Source: Cranoglanis bouderius (lineage: Eukaryota; Chordata; Actinopteri; Siluriformes; Cranoglanididae). Taken from it: 64,000 nt of DNA. Positions 48,080 to 64,000 of this stretch are shown one piece after another. The stretch is from the NCBI GenBank assembly GCA_023630585.1, contig CM042551.1, positions 4,292,001 through 4,356,000 on the forward strand, given 5' to 3'. A model generated the notes under the pieces. That model had not been told where the DNA came from. It worked only from the letters and a program-made list of their open reading frames with translations, and did no database searches. Positions within the stretch are counted from its first letter, which is position 1, and the number at the start of each line of letters is the position of its first letter. The translations under genes and the position numbers were made by a program.

Positions 48080-51000
48080 CATACACAGATTATATATCTC
48101 TTTTCATTGACACAGCTATAAACAACGTACGATTGATTCAGCAGGTTAGCATTCACACTTCTGTGTGCAAACATGAAAAATAAGAAGTAGCACCTTCAGA
48201 AAGAACATTCTGTCTCCATGTTGATGTCACCAAAAAAAAAAAGTGAGAGGTTGCAAAAAGTGCTTCCTCTGCTACATGCGAATGATTAAGCAAGATGTAA
48301 CAGTCTCTAGGGTATTTTAACTAAACACTGTAACTAAATATGTGTGTAAAAACTATAACTAAATGTGCAGATAATTTCAAAGTCCAATCTTTACCACCAA
48401 TGTCTACGGCATTGTGATTTACGGAGGTGATTTAAATTATGCTTCTGGCCACAGGTATTAGAGCCAGATTTGGGTGAAGATGTCAATAAGCAAAAAGATA
48501 TTTGAGTCTGGTCATTTTAGCGTGAAGCAGCATAGTAGAATTGGACATGAATACACAAGTTACTTCAAGTAACATGTCAATAACATGTACATTTGTCCTG
48601 GTCCTATCATTCATGGAGTGAGGTGAGGTGTATAGTATGTATTTGACTATATATTAGAAAATGGCTAACAAATGTGAAACATGTAACATAAAACTTTGGA
48701 CACTTCATGGTACTTCATGGTTGCTAATTTGTGGGGTTTATTTAAGAAGACCTTTCTTATCTAGCATTATTTAGATTTGCCAAGCTGGGAAAGTATACGG
48801 AAAAAAAATATGAGTAACTGTTACTAATGCAACATCATACACATGTCATTTAAAGCAAATAACACATCAGCAAGGCAATTTCTGAATCTTAGTAATAAGG
48901 AAGCTGGAAAAATACTAGCTGGCCATTCTGTACCTAGCTAGCTAATTAACTAGTAAACATTTGGACAACCATTAGCAAATGTTCATGATGGTTATAATTT
49001 ACTAATATATAGTGAGGTTATCTAAAAAAGACTCTCCTTATATCCTTATATAGCTACCTGTAGACTGTCTAGCTAGCTAACTATCATAGCTAACTAACTA
49101 ATGCTAGCTTATACTCTTTAAATCAACAAGCTGACAGAACAGAGACATTATTGGGCTCCAATTGATTAAAATATGTTGTCATTGGTTTTCAGTTGATCCT
49201 GGTTTATATCTTTATATTTTACAAATATATATAGACAACTTGTAAATAGGTAGCTAGCAATAACTAGGAAGTGAATATGTCTGACAGAGTGCTTTCAAAC
49301 ATTTTGGAACACTTATCAAACCTGTACAGGGAAACTTTATCATCCTGAGCGCTTATATATCCGATAAAACACACCCCTGAATTTTTGGATTCATTTTGAA
49401 TGATCTTTTTTTGCTTCCATTTCTGATAGATAGTACCTCTTTGAGATCATTCTGTGTGTATCTGTCTGATAAGACTCCGTGTGGATGAATTAAAAGTAAA
49501 ATAATGTTGGTGAATAAACAATAGAAACCCTCATAGAATTTGTGATGGATTTAATGGTTATAATGGGAGATGTATTGGTTTTAATGGAAACTGTAACTGT
49601 TTAATGGTCCCTTGTGGGTCTCTACTGGTAATCTGTTGCCTTCTATTGGTGGTATATGTCTAGTGGATACCATTAAGGACCAATAATGGTTTTAATGGTT
49701 AGCTGATGGTTTGTAATGATATTTGCAGTGGAAACCATTAGAATTTCTGTGATGGTTTCTACTGTTGTTGTTTTTCAGCAGGGCAGTGTTACAACTTTCA
49801 ATCCTAATAACATTACCAGTAAAGCGCACCATCGCCTCACACTGAAACACAACACAAGGAATGAACATGAAGCCAAACGAGACACTTAAAAACCAAAGAG
49901 GTTTTGTCGAGGACGCAAACGCGACAGGCTTTATAAAGTCGGTGCAACAACAGATTTTGTATTATTTAATACACTTGGTGGTACTCTGTAGAGTTAATAA
50001 TTCAACAGGTTAAAACTTTTCTGCTGAAAATTTTTTTTACCAAGCTGTCAAAGAATATGGAAAGAATTTATGTTACTGCTACTACAATAACATCGTAGAC
50101 AAGTTGTTTCTAGAAAATGACGCCAATTAGAAAGTCTCAAACATTTCTTTACTCTTTTTTACCAGAGGCCAAAACAATGGAATTTCTGCCTGTTTTGCTT
50201 GTGCACGCGTTCAGCATTGAATTTATTCGTGATGTCACACTCCATAGTAGTAGTTAATGGCTCATATGAACGTAGACACTCAGGGCTTTGAGAATATGCA
50301 GTTTTTCACAAGTTTTTCTTTTTTTCAAACTAGGTTTAAATGTTATTATTTTATTGTGACCGTTCTATACAGTGTCTAACTATCAAAAAAGCTTTAGTTT
50401 TATGCTGTACGTTTTATCTCTGTCCCAATGTTATTGTGGAGAGCAGCTAAACACAGAGTCACGATACTCTACACACAGAAACCCAACAGACTAATCTTAT
50501 AACCGACTTGGGCGATAAAATAATGCATTTGTTTATACTGATTGAAAATGTCCAATAAGTTGATTTCCATTCTGACGGTGGAATGAAACGCCAGTGTACT
50601 GCGAGAGAGGATTGAGGCTGAAGGAAGCTATAGTCATGGGTTTTATCAGTTCAGCCTGTGTTATCATCATATAAAGTCATGCCTAAAGCATCAGTTACAT
50701 CAGTGTTACAATGTTAGAAAGCTCACTTGAGAATCTCACTTATTAATGTATTAATTAATCATTTTTAATCATCTTACTAATTGTTTTTCATTTTTACGCT
50801 AGTTAAAAACTCAAAAAAGAGAAAAGTTTACAGTTAATGTTGGATGAGAACTGCCCAAATGATTAATAGCTCTCTATCAAATTTATGCTTGTAGATTTGA
50901 ATGCTATAGAATGTATAAAATGTATGTATTTGATTGTTGATTATGGATGTAAAACATAAGTATTAGTTGTTGTTGTTTTTTTTAAAAATTCCATCAACTG

Positions 51001-51109
51001 TTAAGAAAGACATTGAGACAGAAATTAGAAAGATCAACGCTCTAGTAATGGCGAGTTACTGTCTTGGAGGCTGTATGTATTTTCAGCCCTTTCATTTTTA
51101 TAGCCATAG

Positions 51110-51185
51110 TGACTCATACCATCACAACTCCCTCGCAGAGTTACCCCCACCTCCAGAGGGGCAGGACTCAGATGGCTTTCACTAC
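51110..51185 (+). promoter_or_regulatory. Conserved upstream block of gene C
   Basis: Partner of 25030-25105: CACCTCCAGAGGGGCAGGAC plus flanks. Here it lies ~245-320 bp before the start codon, versus ~65-140 bp in gene A. A TTTTCATTTCAG at 51201-51212 could be a splice acceptor in the leader. Confidence 0.5.
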
Positions 51186-51428
51186 TTACCCACTGAAATC
51201 TTTTCATTTCAGAGCTGAGTTTCAGACAGTAAGATATACATAGATTTAGGGAGAGCTGGAGAATCGTGTGCTATTTTTTTCTTTCATGTGTGTTAGCAGG
51301 GCAGGGGTAGACAAACAGAAAGACATAGATACTGTAGTGATTGTGTAATCCTTTAATTTAATGGCTGAGAGCAGGGTTTAATCAGGGGTCAGTGTGTTCA
51401 CTCTGGATCTGTTTTCTTTCTGCTCACC

Positions 51429-63758
<12,330 letters not shown>

Positions 63759-64000
63759 GTAACTGTGTACAATAATCTATTGACTTTCAAATGTAACTAA
63801 AACAAATCGATTTCACTCAACACATTTATATGCTATTAATCCAATAACGAGACACGTACTAGGTCTACATACAGAAAATCAATCAGTTGTATTTAAAAAT
63901 CAAAAATTTTATTTATTTTAGTAGCACTGATACAAGCTTTAGTTTCATTACATTTCCCAGCAGCGAATTAGTAGCATCACTTTTTTTTTTTTTTTGTTCT

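Overview
The window is vertebrate nuclear DNA, almost certainly from a teleost fish. Genes are split into many exons with canonical splice sites, the introns are full of (CA)n, (TA)n and (GA)n microsatellites, and typical fish transposons are present: Tc1-like elements, tRNA-derived SINEs, an L2-type LINE tail and Ty3/gypsy-type LTR elements. A siluriform or other otophysan is my guess, not shown by the sequence.

Left part (1.7-21.7 kb): two complete conserved genes lie tail to tail. epn3 (epsin-3, + strand, 1895-16455) assembles from ten coding exons into one 631-residue frame: ENTH domain, four ubiquitin-interacting motifs, DPW/DPF and NPF endocytic motifs. arl16 (- strand, 21637-18344) assembles from five exons into 172 residues. 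Its first intron has no GT-AG solution but fits a minor-spliceosome AT-AC intron precisely.

Right part (25-64 kb): a tandem cluster of three related genes made of calcium-binding EGF (cbEGF) exons resembling the ectodomain of ADGRE/CD97-type adhesion GPCRs. Gene A (25168-32582) is an intact 245-residue protein with a signal peptide, three cbEGF modules and a hydrophobic C-tail that looks like a GPI signal rather than a receptor. Gene B (34594-37212) is a decayed copy of A. Gene C (51429 to the right edge) has a signal peptide, five cbEGF modules and the apparent start of the receptor stalk; it leaves the window. In C one cbEGF exon has been amplified in ~1.9-2.1 kb tandem units, and the exon copies differ only by amino-acid-changing substitutions while the neighbouring introns are almost identical.

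Transposon insertions order the cluster's history. A fold-back MITE sits in the same intron of A and B but not C. A gag-bearing non-autonomous LTR element with 5-bp target duplication is only in A, and two solo LTRs with 5-bp target duplications are only in B, where A supplies the unoccupied site. The 37-51 kb interval between B and C holds no gene I can support, only transposon relics and microsatellites.
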